From: Canna indica
Taxonomy: Eukaryota; Streptophyta; Magnoliopsida; Zingiberales; Cannaceae
Assembly: GCA_034359265.1 (NCBI GenBank)
Contig: CP136898.1
Coordinates: 42,493,501 to 42,557,500, forward strand
Reading direction: 5' to 3'
Length of the DNA: 64,000 bases
Shown here: positions 1 to 10,600 of the stretch, one piece after another
Layout: every line of letters begins with the position of its first letter
Numbering within the stretch: the first letter of the stretch is position 1
Made by a program: the position numbers and the translations under genes
Notes under the pieces: model-generated
The model's input: the letters and a program-made list of their open reading frames with translations, nothing else
What the model was told of the DNA's origin: nothing
Databases searched by the model: none

Positions 1-2
1 TC

Positions 3-221
3 TACGATGAGGATGAAGACCTAGCAGTCCTCAGGCAACTCATGTCACTACAGACGGATGATGACACTCAACAACAACAACAACATGACGATGATCCCCC
101 AAAATGGGATACATCGTGTGAATCAGAAGACCATGATGATGAAAATCCATTTTTCTTTGAACAAGATGAAGTAACAGACAATGAAGCACCACAGATGGCG
201 TACACTGCCGAATTAAATTAG
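3..221 (+). pseudogene. Pararetroviral polyprotein fragment upstream of the coat protein
   Basis: An open frame enters from the window edge and runs to a TAG at 219-221. The translation is acidic and rich in Asp, Glu and Gln, like the linker between movement protein and coat protein in badnavirus polyproteins. The neighbouring frame becomes open just before the stop and continues into the coat-protein region, which points to a one-base frameshift near 215-220 rather than a natural stop. No catalytic motif is visible in this short piece, so its identity rests on position. Confidence 0.6.
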
Positions 222-229
222 ACTATCCA

Positions 230-1282
230 ATGATCAGACAGCTGACCAAAGAAACGGAGTCAGCCTTTTCTACTGCAGAATCGTCAACCACAAGAATTCC
301 AAAGGAACCCATAATGGGACCAGCGTTATATCCACCAGGCCCAACAACAGCTATGGGCCCCAAAGCAATCCCAACAATCAATACAAGGGTGGGTAGTTTA
401 AGAGGAGGTTATGCAAAACAGCACAATGAAAGATACAACCTTCCCTCTGCACAAGCAAACACTGGTGCAATATTGGTACTGCCCGAACACTTAGGACAGT
501 ACAGTGATGTAATCTCCCGATGGGAATCGATTACACTAAACCTCATCAATGAGAGAAATTGGCCCGATAACAAGTCAAAGATGTGTTACATCGAAAATTT
601 GTTAGGAGAAACTGAAAAGAAAGCGTGGATCCAGTGGAGAATGGCATTCCCCACGGAATATGATGAGCTAACAAACATAGCTGACGATCCACAGAACGTG
701 CTATCACAAATTCGAAGAATGTTTCTGCTAGAGGACCCAGCAACAGGGTCTACAGAAGAACAGACTAGAGCATATGAAGATATTGAAAGATTATCTTGCC
801 ACAATGTGAAAGATCTGTTCAACTATATCAATGACTACAAGATTCTAGCAGCTAAGTCAGGCAGAATGTTCGTATCACCAGAACTCTCAGAAAAGTTTTT
901 CCGGAAGATGCCACCAATTATCGGAAAAGAACTTGAGACAGCCTTCTCTATAAAATTCTCAGGCAACAACGTGGGAATTTTTCCTAGAATTCATTTTACA
1001 TACCAATATTTAGAAGAGCAGTGTAAGCGAGCTGCTTTTCAGAGAAGTCTCAAGGATTTATCTATCTGTTCTCAGATACCCATACCTGGCTACTATAAGA
1101 AAGAAAGGAAATATGGCTTAAGGAAAGCCAAGACTTACAACCGCATGACACACACATCCGAATCTTCAAAAGAAAACATTCGGATAAAGTCAGAAAATGC
1201 AAATGCTTTATTTGCGGGGAAGAAGGGCACTTCGCCCGAGACTGTAAAGGAAAGAGAGGAAACATTGCGCGAGCCGCAATAA
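230..1282 (+). pseudogene. Badnavirus-like coat protein region of the polyprotein (frameshifted)
   Basis: The 350-residue open frame resembles the coat-protein domain of badnavirus polyproteins: a Pro-rich N-terminal segment, then a helical core around residues 80-290 with the KFFRKMPP-type stretch near residue 225. In the virus family this protein forms the bacilliform capsid and its C-terminal zinc knuckle binds the genome. Here the knuckle is not in this frame. The frame shifts at about 1130-1150, and the last 45 residues of the ORF are out-of-frame sequence. The frame is also open upstream of the Met at 230 (to about 212), so this Met is probably internal. It continues into the protease region in the other frame. 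Confidence 0.82.
1204..1245 (+). other. CCHC zinc knuckle of the pararetroviral coat protein, in the +1-shifted frame
   Basis: Cys codons at 1204 and 1213, His at 1228 and Cys at 1243 give CX2CX4HX4C, flanked by Arg/Lys-rich residues. It lies in the same frame as the downstream protease ORF (1291-2403) and out of frame with the coat-protein ORF (230-1282). This places the lesion between them. Confidence 0.9.
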
Positions 1283-1290
1283 TCGACAAT

Positions 1291-2403
1291 TTGGAACTAT
1301 CCGAAGACTGGGACGTTGTATCAGTAGAGCAAGATGAGCCGGACAGTGACGGCATTTGCTCTTATTCAGAAGGAGAATCCGGTTTAGCTACCAAACTATC
1401 AGTAGATTTCGGAGATATGCCATACGAAACTGCATTTGTCATTATCACAGATGAGAAAGTGGAGCGAGAAAATTCTTGGCGAACCAAAGTAACACTTCCC
1501 AAAGAGATAGAAGATTGTCCTCACAGGTGGGAGGATAATACAGAAGTAACCAGAGGACATGAGCGCTGCACCATCTGTAAAGAAACTACAAATCCCAACA
1601 TGAGATCACATTGCAAAAGATGTACTTTGACAGTATGTCCAATGTGCTCTAGATTCAGTTTGGGGAGAAAGATAATCATCAACAGAGCACCATTCAAACC
1701 TTATGATGATAAGGATGCACTCATAAGAGAATTATTGGAATACGTAACCTTTTTACTAGCAGAAAATGAAAGGTTAAAACAAGAACTTACGGAGTCTCAA
1801 CTGACCTCAGACATCAAAGACCTGGAGGAAGAAAGGGATAGAAAAGGAAAATTCCCATTGATAGAAGAAGAAATCCCTGTGAGAAGTTCAGGGATAATCT
1901 TCAGAGAAACAGCTACAAAGGCAGCATTAGAACCAATAGATGAAGAAGACATAAAATCAATCTACCAAGGACCCCAAAGAGGAAGGAAAATCCTTAACAG
2001 ACTCTATAACATGGAGATCACAATGGAGATCCCAGGAGTGAAAAACTTCAAAGTACAAGCCATTATGGACACTGGCGCAACCGTATGTTGCATAGATCAG
2101 GATTCCATTCCTGAGGAGGCACTGGAACCAAGTGCGTACCCCATACAGATTAATGGGGTTAATTCTCAGCAGACTGCAAGACTGAGAATGAAAGGAGGAT
2201 TGATGTCAATAGAAGAAAACAAGTTCAAGATCCCCTTCACATACGCATTTCCGATGGGAAAGCGTGATGGAATCCAAATGCTAATTGGTTGTAACTTTAT
2301 TCGTGCAATGCAAGGAGGTGTCCGAATTGAGGAACAAACAGTGACCTTTTATAAAAAGGTAACCACCATTAACACCAGACTGGACACAGAAATAACAGCA
2401 TGA
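1291..2403 (+). pseudogene. Badnavirus-like Cys-rich domain and aspartic protease
   Basis: The open frame is 370 residues, but the real coding frame is open from about 1150 and carries the zinc knuckle. Residues 93-119 contain CX2CX11CX2CX4CX2C (nt 1567-1647), the second Cys motif known from badnaviruses. A charged, probably coiled segment follows. The pepsin-like retroviral protease has its catalytic Asp-Thr-Gly at 2068-2076 (Asp260) within IMDTGATVCCID, and a downstream LIGCNF motif. In the family this protease processes the polyprotein. The TGA at 2401-2403 is in frame with the following reverse transcriptase region, so it is a nonsense mutation, not a natural end; CGA to TGA through cytosine deamination is a likely origin. 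Confidence 0.9.
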
Positions 2404-3582
2404 GCAACCATCGAAGAACTAGACCTCTCGGAGGAGGAATATTTGGAAGTAAAGAATGCAATAGCCTACGACAACCGCAAGGAATCCGTTAGTTTTAAGC
2501 AAAAGTTCAGCCCACTTCTTAACAGGCTGAGAAACCAAGGCTACATTGGAGAGAATCCAGCCCAACACTGGGCTAAAAACCAGGTAACATGCAAACTGGA
2601 TATAATTAATCCAGATCTGACTATTCAAGATAAACCTTTAAAGCATGTTACACCGCTGATGAAGGATCAGTACAACAGGCACGTCCAAGCTTTACTTAAG
2701 ATAGGGGCCATCAGGACAAGTACAAGCAGGCATAGGACAATGGCCATTATGGTAAATTCCGGTACAAGTATAGATCCAACCATTGGGCAAGAAGTAAAAG
2801 GCAAAGAAAGAATGGTCTTCAATTACAGAACGTTGAATGACAACACGCATAAAGACCAATACAGTTTACCCGGGATAAACACCATACTGAAAAGAATTGG
2901 AAATAGTCGAATATTTTCCAAATTCGACTTAAAGAGTGGGTTCCACCAGGTTGCTATGGACCCAGACTCCATCCCTTGGACTGCGTTTATTGTGCCAGGA
3001 GGCTTATATGAATGGCTAGTAATGCCATTCGGTTTAAAGAATGCACCAGCAGTGTTCCAACGCAAAATGGACCAGTGCTTTGCAGGAACAGAAGAGTTTA
3101 TTGCCGTATATATCGATGATATACTGATCTTCTCAGAAGATGAAAGGAAACACGCGAAGCACCTGGAAATCATGTTGAAGATATATGAAAAGTGGGGACT
3201 AGTCCTTTCGCCCACTAAAATGAAAATCGCCACCAAAGAAATTGAGTTTTTAGGGGCAATAATAGGCAACAGCAAGATCAAGTTGCAACCTCATATTGTT
3301 AAGAAAATAATTAGCTTTGAGGAAGAGAAGCTAAAGAGCAAAACAGGCTTAAGGTCATGGCTCGGGATACTGAACTACGCGAGGTCGTACATTCCGAACC
3401 TTGGAACCTTACTTGGACCCCTTTACTCCAAGATTGGACCCCATGGAGATAAGAGACTAAAGCAGTCTGATCTCCATCTCATTGCACAGATAAAAGAAAT
3501 TGTACAGCAGCTACCTGATTTAGAGCTGCCAGCCCCAGGATCATATATAGTCCTAGAGACAGATGGGTGTATGGATGGCTAG
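2404..3582 (+). pseudogene. Badnavirus-like reverse transcriptase
   Basis: The frame continues directly from the protease; the first Met is at 2443. Classic caulimovirid RT blocks are visible: VFNYRTLND, SKFDLKSGFHQV, MPFGLKNAPAVFQRKMD, and the catalytic YIDD at 3109-3120 within YIDDILIF, then FLGAIIG. It would copy pregenomic RNA into DNA. The region ends at a TAG (3580-3582) inside RNase H, a few codons after the ETDG stretch that holds the first catalytic Asp. The same frame reopens immediately, so the stop is a point mutation; TGG to TAG is the simplest explanation. Confidence 0.95.
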
Positions 3583-4605
3583 GGAGGGATCTGTAAATGG
3601 AAACCCAAAAAGAATGACCCTAGGAGCATGGAGAGGGTATGCGCCTATGCTAGTGGCAAGTTTCCAGTAACTAAATCAGCCATAGACGCCGAAATACACG
3701 CCTGCATGGAGACATTGAAGTCTCTAAAGATTCATTACTTGGATCAGAAGGAAATCAATTTACGGACTGATTGCCAAGCAATCATAAGTTTTTATAATAA
3801 ATCTGCATCAACCAAACCATCCAGAGTCAGATGGCTCAATTTTCTTGATTATGTCACAGGCACAGGAGTTCTAATCAACTTTGAGCACATCGACGGAAAA
3901 CACAATGCCTTAGCAGATGCATTATCAAGACTGCCAGTCAACCTCATCCAAGTACAAGAACCAGAAGAAATCGTATCCGCACATATGAACAAATTAGAAG
4001 TAGCCCTAAGGGAGGCAACAGAAAAACCACCACCCCCCGAGATCATTCAGCACTTGTGCACAGCAATTGTCAAGATAAGCAATATACTAAGCACACAGAC
4101 TCTGATGACCATCACCACTTGGGACGACGAATGGCAGGAGATATTAGAAGACAATGACTCTGCCGTTGAAACAGTAATGGAAGAAGGTCTAATATACAGG
4201 TATGAACACAACCCAAATCTGCCATCTGTGTGGGATGAAGTCCCATACTGGGATGAACTAGACGAAGGCGAGGACATTATACTCAAAGTAGCTAGGTATG
4301 AAAAGTACTTTAGCCCAGGTGAAAATATGGATAAAGAGTTCGACAGGAACGAGCAACCGGAGTGTTCCAGAGCTCGAGAAGAGAACTATAACAACCCGCA
4401 GGAAGAAGACAAAATTCGAGAAGAAAACCATAGCAAGATGCTAGACGAAAACAGGCTGTTCGATCAAGCCATAAACACAATGTTTGAGGAACTGGAAGAG
4501 TTCTACAAAGAAAGACTGGAAGAACAATTCTCTGAAGAGACAAAAGAACCTAAAGAACGGGATTACGAAACCTTGCGAAAGGGAAAGTATCCCGCAGAAG
4601 ACTAG
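3583..4605 (+). pseudogene. Badnavirus-like RNase H and long acidic C-terminal extension
   Basis: In frame with the RT after the TAG at 3580-3582; the first Met is at 3628. RNase H blocks are clear: YASGKF, the AEIHACME segment with catalytic Glu, LRTDCQAI with catalytic Asp, and HIDGKHNALADALSR with the last catalytic Asp. RNase H degrades the RNA template during reverse transcription. After the RNase H (about residue 105 of the Met-initiated ORF) come more than 200 further residues rich in Glu, Asp, Lys and Arg, likely partly coiled coil. That is a long tail for a badnavirus polyprotein. The natural stop TAG is at 4603-4605. Confidence 0.9.
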
Positions 4606-4659
4606 ACAAAGACTGAAGTACCACCGGGGGAAGCGAAAACCCCCTTAACAAATGTTCGT

Positions 4660-4709
4660 AGTTATCTTAATTTAGTTTTTATTTTTGCAGGATTCCCTTT
4701 AATTTCAGG
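4660..4709 (+). promoter_or_regulatory. Candidate splice acceptor tract before the downstream viral ORF
   Basis: A T-rich tract runs into CAG at 4688-4690, and a second T-rich stretch into CAG at 4706-4708, one base before the ATG at 4710. Rice tungro bacilliform virus is known to express its ORF4 from a spliced RNA, and this arrangement looks the same. It is an inference; no transcript is available. Confidence 0.45.
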
Positions 4710-5144
4710 ATGATCCTAGATGAACTAAAGAAAATCGCTGATTCAACTCGAGGAACTTATGCAACAACCAGAAAAGCCATAATGACTGCACAACATTGGG
4801 CAGTATTAGGAGGAGCGACTGGACTTGAAGAACTGGAGAGACTCACTGGAAAAATACTGTTCAAATATCCTCGAACGATGGATAAAGAGGATAAGTGGGC
4901 TCATAAGGTATATAAAATCCACAGTTCACAAACACAGAGGACTATAGAAGAACTAGAAAGACTGTTAGCCATGGCTTATCTGCAAAAAGCCAGGCTAGAA
5001 CAAGCTGCACCCATGGATAACTTTGCATCTGATGCACTACAACCCGTGAACCATCACATTCAGAATCTTGAACAGTGTCATAAGATGCTAACCAGCAGCA
5101 GACGAAGCAACACATACTGCAATGTCCGATTTGACCAAAGGTAA
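4710..5144 (+). CDS. Unrecognised 144-residue ORF at the ORF4 position of the pararetrovirus
   Basis: An intact ORF lies about 100 bases after the polyprotein stop and before the viral promoter. The protein is mostly helical by appearance, with heptad-like Leu/Glu patterns (EELERLTG near residue 42 and EELERLLAMAYLQKARLEQA near 75-95) suggesting a coiled coil. I see no enzyme motif, signal peptide or membrane segment. Typical badnaviruses end with the polyprotein, whereas rice tungro bacilliform virus has an ORF here. The ATG follows a splice-acceptor-like CAG almost directly. No function can be assigned; helical small proteins in this family are often virion-associated or regulatory, but that is only analogy. 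Confidence 0.6.
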   Translation: MILDELKKIADSTRGTYATTRKAIMTAQHWAVLGGATGLEELERLTGKILFKYPRTMDKEDKWAHKVYKIHSSQTQRTIEELERLLAMAYLQKARLEQAAPMDNFASDALQPVNHHIQNLEQCHKMLTSSRRSNTYCNVRFDQR

Positions 5145-5388
5145 TAACTGATGGAGACCAGACGCCACCACCAACACCAATAATGCAGCAAAAGATATTC
5201 CCGAGTACAATAATGCAAGACTTTTGAGCTGGAAGATAAGAAAGAAGGACATCTTGTACAACAACCTTTTTCTTTTAAGTGTGTAAAGGAATCTCAACTG
5301 TAGAACGCCAATAATTAAGTGGACGATGGGGCCCCATGAGCACCCGCACTCAATTATTGAGCTTCTTCGAGATACTTCTCAGTATGTC

Positions 5389-5395
5389 TATATAA
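5389..5395 (+). promoter_or_regulatory. TATA box of the pararetroviral promoter
   Basis: TATATAA sits in the non-coding region after the last viral ORF, about 190 bases before the primer-site-like sequence, as expected for the pregenomic RNA promoter. The upstream 5300-5380 stretch holds a GGGGCCCC palindrome. Expected transcription start is near 5420. Confidence 0.6.
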
Positions 5396-5578
5396 CAAGT
5401 TAGACCCGGAGTTGCAGAACACACTTCAGAACGAAGGAGTTCTACTTCTCCCTTTATGTTTTCTACTCTGAGTTCCTAAATTAATCATATGAGCTTTCAA
5501 GCTTTCGATTTGCCTCAATTCTGTTCCCGTGTTCGTTGTAACCAGAGACCAGTCTTGAGAAGTCACGCGCTTCCACCT

Positions 5579-5586
5579 TGGTATCA
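5579..5586 (+). other. Primer-site-like TGGTATCA (tRNA-Met), partial
   Basis: TGGTATCA matches the first eight bases of the caulimovirid tRNA-Met primer site TGGTATCAGAGC; the rest has diverged or never matched. Its position after the TATA box supports it. Eight bases alone could be chance. Confidence 0.45.
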
Positions 5587-5617
5587 ATATATATCCAGAG
5601 AGAATCCATGAATAACC

Positions 5618-5701
5618 ATGAAAGAATTTAAGTTAAAACTAGAAGGCCTCAGGCCTAATTATGATAGTTCCATCAAGAACCTAGACATTCTTGATGTGTG
5701 A
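5618..5701 (+). CDS. 27-residue leader ORF with a nearby splice-donor-like GTAAGG
   Basis: An ATG at 5618 opens a 27-codon ORF ending with TGA at 5699-5701. Twelve bases later GTAAGG (5713-5718) resembles a 5' splice site. In rice tungro bacilliform virus the donor lies in the first short leader ORF and joins ORF4; here it lies just after the short ORF. This is weak evidence, since the genome copy is linear and truncated. Confidence 0.3.
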   Translation: MKEFKLKLEGLRPNYDSSIKNLDILDV

Positions 5702-5829
5702 AGATAAAGTTGGTAAGGTAGTTTTTGATAGGGAAATCTACTTCCGCAATTAAAACGATAACACGCGCCTAAAACTCATGCTTATCCATATAAACTGTAT
5801 AGGAAGATCAACTCAATCGGTGATAGAAA

Positions 5830-7140
5830 AGTGTTTTGCAACTATTCAAATGGGGGGATTATGATGATAATATATAGTGTGACGTGGTGCCCACTAATGT
5901 TGCCCATGTCATACTTGGTAAACTTAACTGCACAATCAATATGTTGTCCTCTGTCGAAAGGAGAAAACATATTTTCAAATAGAAAGGAAAAACCCTTCAA
6001 ATTATTCGTGTTAAAGCACACATTTAAAGTATTGTAAGCCAAAGCCACAATCGCCTTCTTGCCAATGACTTGAGGTGCTGGTTAGCGAAAATAGAGTTGT
6101 CTTTTGACCTATTTTTGGTTTCCTTTTCGTGAAAAGGAAATCAAAACCCGAAATCGTGTAGAGATTTATGAAACCCAAAATAGAAACCAAACATGATTTT
6201 GCATTTTGGTTTCATTTTCACAAAAAGGAAACTGAAAACAGATTTGGTTTCCAAACTCTAGTGATCTTAATATAAGACATCCCATTTCACGTGAATTTGT
6301 TGACTCACTTTCATCACCAATCTATTTTCTCCCCTTTGATCAAACTGAGAACTCAATTGAGCTTAACCAAAAGTCTTCTTTGGATATTAGGCAAAAATTT
6401 GCATTGAGTAATGAATATTATAAACTGCATGTACATTTTAATTGCAAATTGAAAGAACACAATGCTCGAGATTTGTTTGCATGCAGTCTTTCCCAAACAA
6501 TTCACGAGGGGAACTTGTTGATCAAGTCACTAGTTCTTTTCACACTATAAGAAAGATTGGTTCTTGTGCAAGTTTATTTAACCAACCACAAGAACTAAAT
6601 ATAAGCTCAATTTTCAATAGAGTACTTGCTACCTTGCCAGGGCCCAGGGGCCATCCAAGCCTTCATTCCTGCTTGTTAAATTTTCTGCATGTCATATTCC
6701 TAATACAATCAACATCTTCCCAAGAGAGGGAGAATAATAGAGAATGATAGTGGGAGTGGGGCACATCATAGAGGTATTATGTTTGTGTTTTGTTATTTAT
6801 TTTACTAATAATAAATTGGAGAAGTTTTCTCCTAAATAATTAAGTCAAATTGACAATAAATAGGAGAGTATTACTCCTTGTTAGTTTTGGTAGAGGTCAA
6901 TACGATCATGCTTACTGTCTTAGGAAACTAGCTTTCGCATGGAATAAATTTTTCCTTTTTCTATCTTTTCCCTAATCTCCATTCCCCCTTGGTTCTGCAT
7001 CTGCATTCTTGCACATTAGGAAGCTATCAATCTAAATTTACCACTTTTTACTGGATATTCATACAATATACCTACACATTAAGTATGGTTCTATGGGCTT
7101 TATTTTATTTGATATATGAAACAAGATTTTCAATTGCTCT
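5830..7140. other. Non-coding stretch between the viral copy and the host gene; one unrecognised short ORF
   Basis: AT-rich sequence with no recognised gene. A minus-strand open stretch (5842-6048, extendable upstream in the same frame to about 6085) has coding-like composition but matches nothing I know. A foldback with 10-bp perfect arms, TTTCCTTTTC and its complement, lies at 6119-6140 in a T/A-rich segment with repeated GGTTTC/GAAACC words (6110-6260), which could be a small MITE remnant. Confidence 0.4.
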
Positions 7141-7351
7141 TATGGTATGTTTGTTTCAGCAGAGCGGATAGGATGATATAAAATGAGAAGAGGTTGGATA
7201 AAACAAATTTATCAGGTCTAACATGGGATATAATATCAAATTTATCCTTTTCTAATCCTATTTCTTTCTAATCTAGATACCAAATAAACGGAGGTCTAAA
7301 ATCTACCCCTTATCCTATCCTCCCCCTCCCGTGAAACAAACATGCCCATAG
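7141..7351. mobile_element. Candidate MITE with terminal inverted repeats
   Basis: The left end reads TATGGTATGTTTGTTTCA and the reverse complement of the right end reads TATGGGCATGTTTGTTTCA, an imperfect inverted repeat of about 18 bases bounding 211 bp. The internal GGATAGGATGATA / TATCCTATCC words are also inverted. The size suits a miniature inverted-repeat transposable element. No convincing TSD is visible. Confidence 0.6.
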
Positions 7352-7603
7352 AACACTTCAGATGTTAAGATATTTCTACAATTTTCTTTTATCTACTTCC
7401 CACTTTATTGTATATCCATCTCCTTGAGTCACAACTTTTTCCATCCAGCATGCTTGACAGAAAAACCAATACTATAGTTAACCAGTTATGTAAAAGGAAG
7501 ATAAGCTGTGTTCTGGAGAGGAAACATATGGATTTTATTATTTTGATTTTCATGTGAAAAAGCAAAATGGAATATCAAACAAGGTTAGCGAGGAATTTCC
7601 AAC

Positions 7604-10600
7604 CTGGCCCAATGGCGAGAACAGTCTTCGATCCAGCTTTAATCTGTGGAAAATATGACCATAAGAATTCAACTGCAAATTCATGATGAAGATGCCCGAT
7701 AGTTACAAAAAAACTAAAACAGATATGCTATTATGGGTTCAGATTGAGCTTATTATCTTGCATAGTTCACTGCAATTAGAGGTGAAGAAAAAGAAAAGTA
7801 CGAGGGAGAAAGGGGTTATATAATGAGACCAATATCCATTATAACAGGGTTCAAAAGTCAGAATATTTTATTCCATGAGAGCCTCTTTTGAATCTAGATA
7901 TTGTAGTACACACTATAAAGAATATAACCTTTTGTTATAATTAAACATATGTTAATATGCAACAGAAACTGATACTTCATTGAATTTTTGAAAAGTCAGA
8001 ATCTTTGAGAAGTAGAAGCTTCCACTTAACGTGTCCAAGGGCATCTATACAGCCCACTTGATATAAAGGCTGTTATTATGCATATTAATGGAGACTTAGA
8101 AGGTATATATAACATGTCCAAAGGCATATAGTCAACTCGATATAAAGGCTATTATGCATTTTAACTGAGATTTGAATGTTGATCATCCCAGTTGAAAAAG
8201 AGCAACCCAACCATTGTATGGTTCATACAAGTCTCACCCTTTTGACAAAAGGTAAAGTGAACTATGTAATTAAAAGTCATAAAATCCCAAGGAATTCTAT
8301 AATAATAGAGGTTAAAGGGGTCATTTTCCTACTTACGCCATGACCAATTTTTTAGTTATACAGATTCATTGTGAAGAACAAGAATTCAACCTGTGTGCGC
8401 CCAGCATCAGCAACAACAAAAGTTGGAAGACCACAACGGTCTGCTTCTTCCTTCAGCTTATTCCTAGTCATATGGTTTAAAAGGTTAGACATGATGTACA
8501 TTTTGACAAAAAGAAAATTCAAATAGAAACTCTTGCTCACATCTCTTGCTGATTCTTGCATGACAAAACTATTTTAGCTTGACCATATTGTTCCCATTGT
8601 CTCAAAATAGACCGATTGCTGCAGAAAAGAGGGGCCAAAGAACCTTCAAACTTCTTCTAGGAAACTTATAACGATGAAATAGATTCTAGGAGACATAATA
8701 AAATTGCACAAATAAATGCAGGTAACAGAAGACCAAAAGCCTACTGATACCAACTATAAGAGAGTAATCGCCATACAGACTCAGGAATGAGTAGCATATG
8801 GTTCAATTTATGTCTAGTTAGGCACATAATGGATATTGTGATTTTTTTAATATTATTTTCTCCAACTGTAAGATTTATACAATTTTACTATAGAAAAGTA
8901 TAGTATTTGTTTAGTTAAATGCCATATCCAGCAACTAAATATAAATCATATATATAGCTAATGATTAGTCATTTTGTGATTATTTTTGCCCCCTTAATAA
9001 GCATCTAGATGAAACTAATCTACACAAAAGAGTCAATAACTGGAAATTAACAGCGTCAATTCACTTCCCATAAAAATACACGGGAGAAGGGAGCATCTAA
9101 TTGATGGCACATGCACCAAAGCGTCATGTTACCTAGAAAAACATTGAGTTGGATAAATTGCAAAAACAAAATTGTATAGCTAACTGAAATGAAACAGTAA
9201 ATAATATCATGGTAGCACCTTTGAAGCAAGTCTGCATACATGCCAGTGGCTGCATCTGCAGTTCCAGAATACAACATTATTAGATGATAAAAGAGGACCA
9301 TAACAAGGTAATAACATCTTTGAATCATATTATATTAGTGTAATAACCCAGCTGTAACTGGTTTTACAAGACAATAATTACTAAAATAAGGCAGCAATAG
9401 CATGTTCATTTGATGCTTTATTCATCAAATGGAGTCAGATGTAGCTAATTTGAAAGATTATGATAACTTAAAGCCTTAAAGTAGGCATGGAGGTATATCA
9501 GTTTGTGCTTGACTATCAAAATCTGCTCATCCTCAACAATGACCTCCGTATTAAGCAACCAACCATTGTTTGTATGAATAGCAAAATTGGAACTGAGACA
9601 ACTCATCAAGGGACAAAAACTAATAAAATTGAGTATGATAAAGTAAAACATAAACATCAACTCACGGGCACATTGAGATGCAATTTTCCCAGCACCCATC
9701 TTCAGATCTTGTCGAACAACTAGAACCTGCACATGGAAGCATGCAATTTGTTGTAAAAGTTTTGTCACACATAGCTATGTACTTGGTTAGGATATGTTAA
9801 TATCAATATTTGGACATAACTAGCTCTACAGTACTGTTCAAACACTTCCAATCTACTTGAGTTTGAGTGCCAAACAAGCTTATTATCGCGACCAAAAAAA
9901 TTTCGCGGTAGCGAACCTTGACATCGATAATATCGTTTCGTGACCGATATATCGTCCATTTCGCGACGTATCGACAATATAATATATATATATATATAAT
10001 CAAACATAAATTAGAAAATGGACACTACAACACACTAGCACACTACAGTACACTAGAAATCAATTAAAGAAATCAATTTATCTACAGTTTAACAACAGAA
10101 ATGGAAAGAAAATGAAGAAAAAAGACCACTACAGCACACTAGCACAGTTTAAATTTTTACTAAATGAAGAGAAGACCACATCAGAAAATGAAGAAGAAAA
10201 AAGAAGAAAAGATAAGAAGACTAGGAGACCAGAAGAAAGAAAAGAAGAAGAAGAAAAGAAAGAAAAGAAAGAAAAGAAAAGAAGAAAGAAGAAGAAAAAG
10301 AAACCAGGCGAGTGTATTGTTGGCGAGCAGCGAGATGGGCTTCGAGCGCGAGGGCGAGGGCAAATGGTGAGCGCAACAGTGAGCCCCAGCAGGGCGAGGG
10401 CAAAAGTCGAGTGAAGACTAAAGAGGCGTTTTCTAATTTCTGCTTTCTCCTAACTTCCCGACCCATCTCGTCGGGATCTCGTCCATCGTGACGAGATCCC
10501 GACGAGATGGCAGAAATCTCGCTACCCGTCATCTCGTCCACACGCTATGAGTTTTCTGGCCGAGATGACGCTATCTCGTCGATATCTCGACGAGATATCG

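Larger units (their letters stand above)
1..5830 (+). mobile_element. Endogenous badnavirus-like pararetrovirus, partial and decayed
   Basis: The order is coat-protein region, CCHC knuckle, second Cys motif, aspartic protease, reverse transcriptase, RNase H, an extra ORF, then a non-coding region with a TATA box and a tRNA-Met primer-like site. This is the gene order of Caulimoviridae. The second motif CX2CX11CX2CX4CX2C at 1567-1647 is known as a badnavirus hallmark. No integrase and no LTR are seen, as expected for a pararetrovirus integrated passively. The left end is cut by the window. The right boundary is uncertain, about 5.75-5.83 kb. Frameshifts near 215-220 and 1130-1150 and stops at 2401-2403 and 3580-3582 disable the polyprotein, so it is a dead copy as it stands. 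Confidence 0.93.

Noticed and set aside
6442..6747. Plus-strand ORF with ELVDQVT resembling the PTH2 C-terminus
   Set aside because: It is on the strand opposite to the PTH2 gene, lacks the expected Gly and terminal Leu pattern, and continues into unrelated residues.
10112..10414. Lys/Glu-rich protein
   Set aside because: It is a translation of the purine-rich tract inside a PTH2 intron.
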